64,000 nt of DNA, taken from NCBI GenBank assembly GCA_038380795.1, contig CM076265.1, positions 3,646,001 through 3,710,000 of the forward strand, given 5' to 3'. This document shows positions 63,601 through 64,000 of the stretch, piece by piece; positions within the stretch are counted from its first letter, which is position 1; every line of letters starts with the position of its first letter. The notes beneath the pieces are model-generated. The model worked only from the letters and a program-made list of their open reading frames with translations, was not told where the DNA came from and did no database searches. This stretch comes from Pyrocephalus nanus (Eukaryota; Chordata; Aves; Passeriformes; Tyrannidae). The position numbers and the translations under genes were made by a program.

Positions 63601-64000
63601 TTTGTGCCCATTTTTCCTTGACATTAAATTAGAATGGAACTGAAGAATGATACTGAAGGGAAGAGAGGAAAATAAAACCCTTAGGTAAACAGCCTGAATG
63701 GAGATAACAGGTGTTGTGTAATTCACTGGCATTACACAGTCCTTGTCTCTTGAAGGGACTTGACAACATAAAAGAAGAGTTGTCTGGCTAGTGCAGAGAA
63801 ATTCTATAGCAAACCAGATCTTCATAGCTGAGTCACCTCATCTTGTACAATGACATTTGCCCCTTTGGAGTAATGGAAAAGCTTGGAAAACTCGGCACGA
63901 TATCGCTGTGCCCTGTGGCAGGAACACCCTGGAGCCAACACCGCTGCCCTTTATGGTGGGTGGACATCCCCACTGGTTATATAAGGTGAGGTTTTCCCTA
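63601..64000. other. Intronic sequence to the window end
   Basis: No exon or repeat recognised. The next tail exon of KIAA1549L must lie beyond 64000. Confidence 0.7.

Overview
The window looks like part of a bird nuclear chromosome. The evidence is GT-AG introns of 1 to 6 kb, AT-rich non-coding sequence, and fragments of CR1 LINEs, the dominant bird retrotransposon; one (32968-33170) carries a recognisable CR1 3' end. CR1 also occurs in turtles and crocodilians, so 'bird' is likely rather than proven. I see no bacterial genes, CRISPR array, tRNA, rRNA or intact mobile element.

The only gene I can support is a plus-strand, partial KIAA1549L (UPF0606/DUF3827 family), a single-pass type I membrane protein of unknown function. 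Nine consecutive exons from 41861 to 62754 join in consistent phase, and a tenth, very long Ser/Thr-rich exon lies upstream at 36690-40415. They encode a mucin-like stalk, a conserved ectodomain with N-glycosylation sequons, a furin-like RRFRR motif, a transmembrane helix, and the start of the cytoplasmic tail. The paralogue KIAA1549 was excluded because the segment from the helix into the tail matches my memory of KIAA1549L and differs clearly from KIAA1549. The signal-peptide exon and most of the tail lie outside the window.

Layout: 1-36689 holds no convincing exon and is probably the 3' part of a very long intron 1. It contains two CR1 fragments, poly-T and T/G tracts and a few small curiosities. 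36690-39610 is the Ser/Thr-rich exon, broken by about a dozen reading-frame changes and two in-frame stops. 39611-40415 is the intact 3' part of that exon. 40416-62754 holds the conserved exons. 62755-64000 is intron with an antisense CR1 fragment.

The most interesting point is the contrast inside one gene. The mucin-like part of the long exon appears to be decaying (or badly assembled), while its last 805 bases and all downstream exons are clean. Two good internal splice acceptors in the intact part share the phase of the exon's normal acceptor, so the damaged stretch could be skipped without breaking the frame. I did not find an undescribed multi-gene system.
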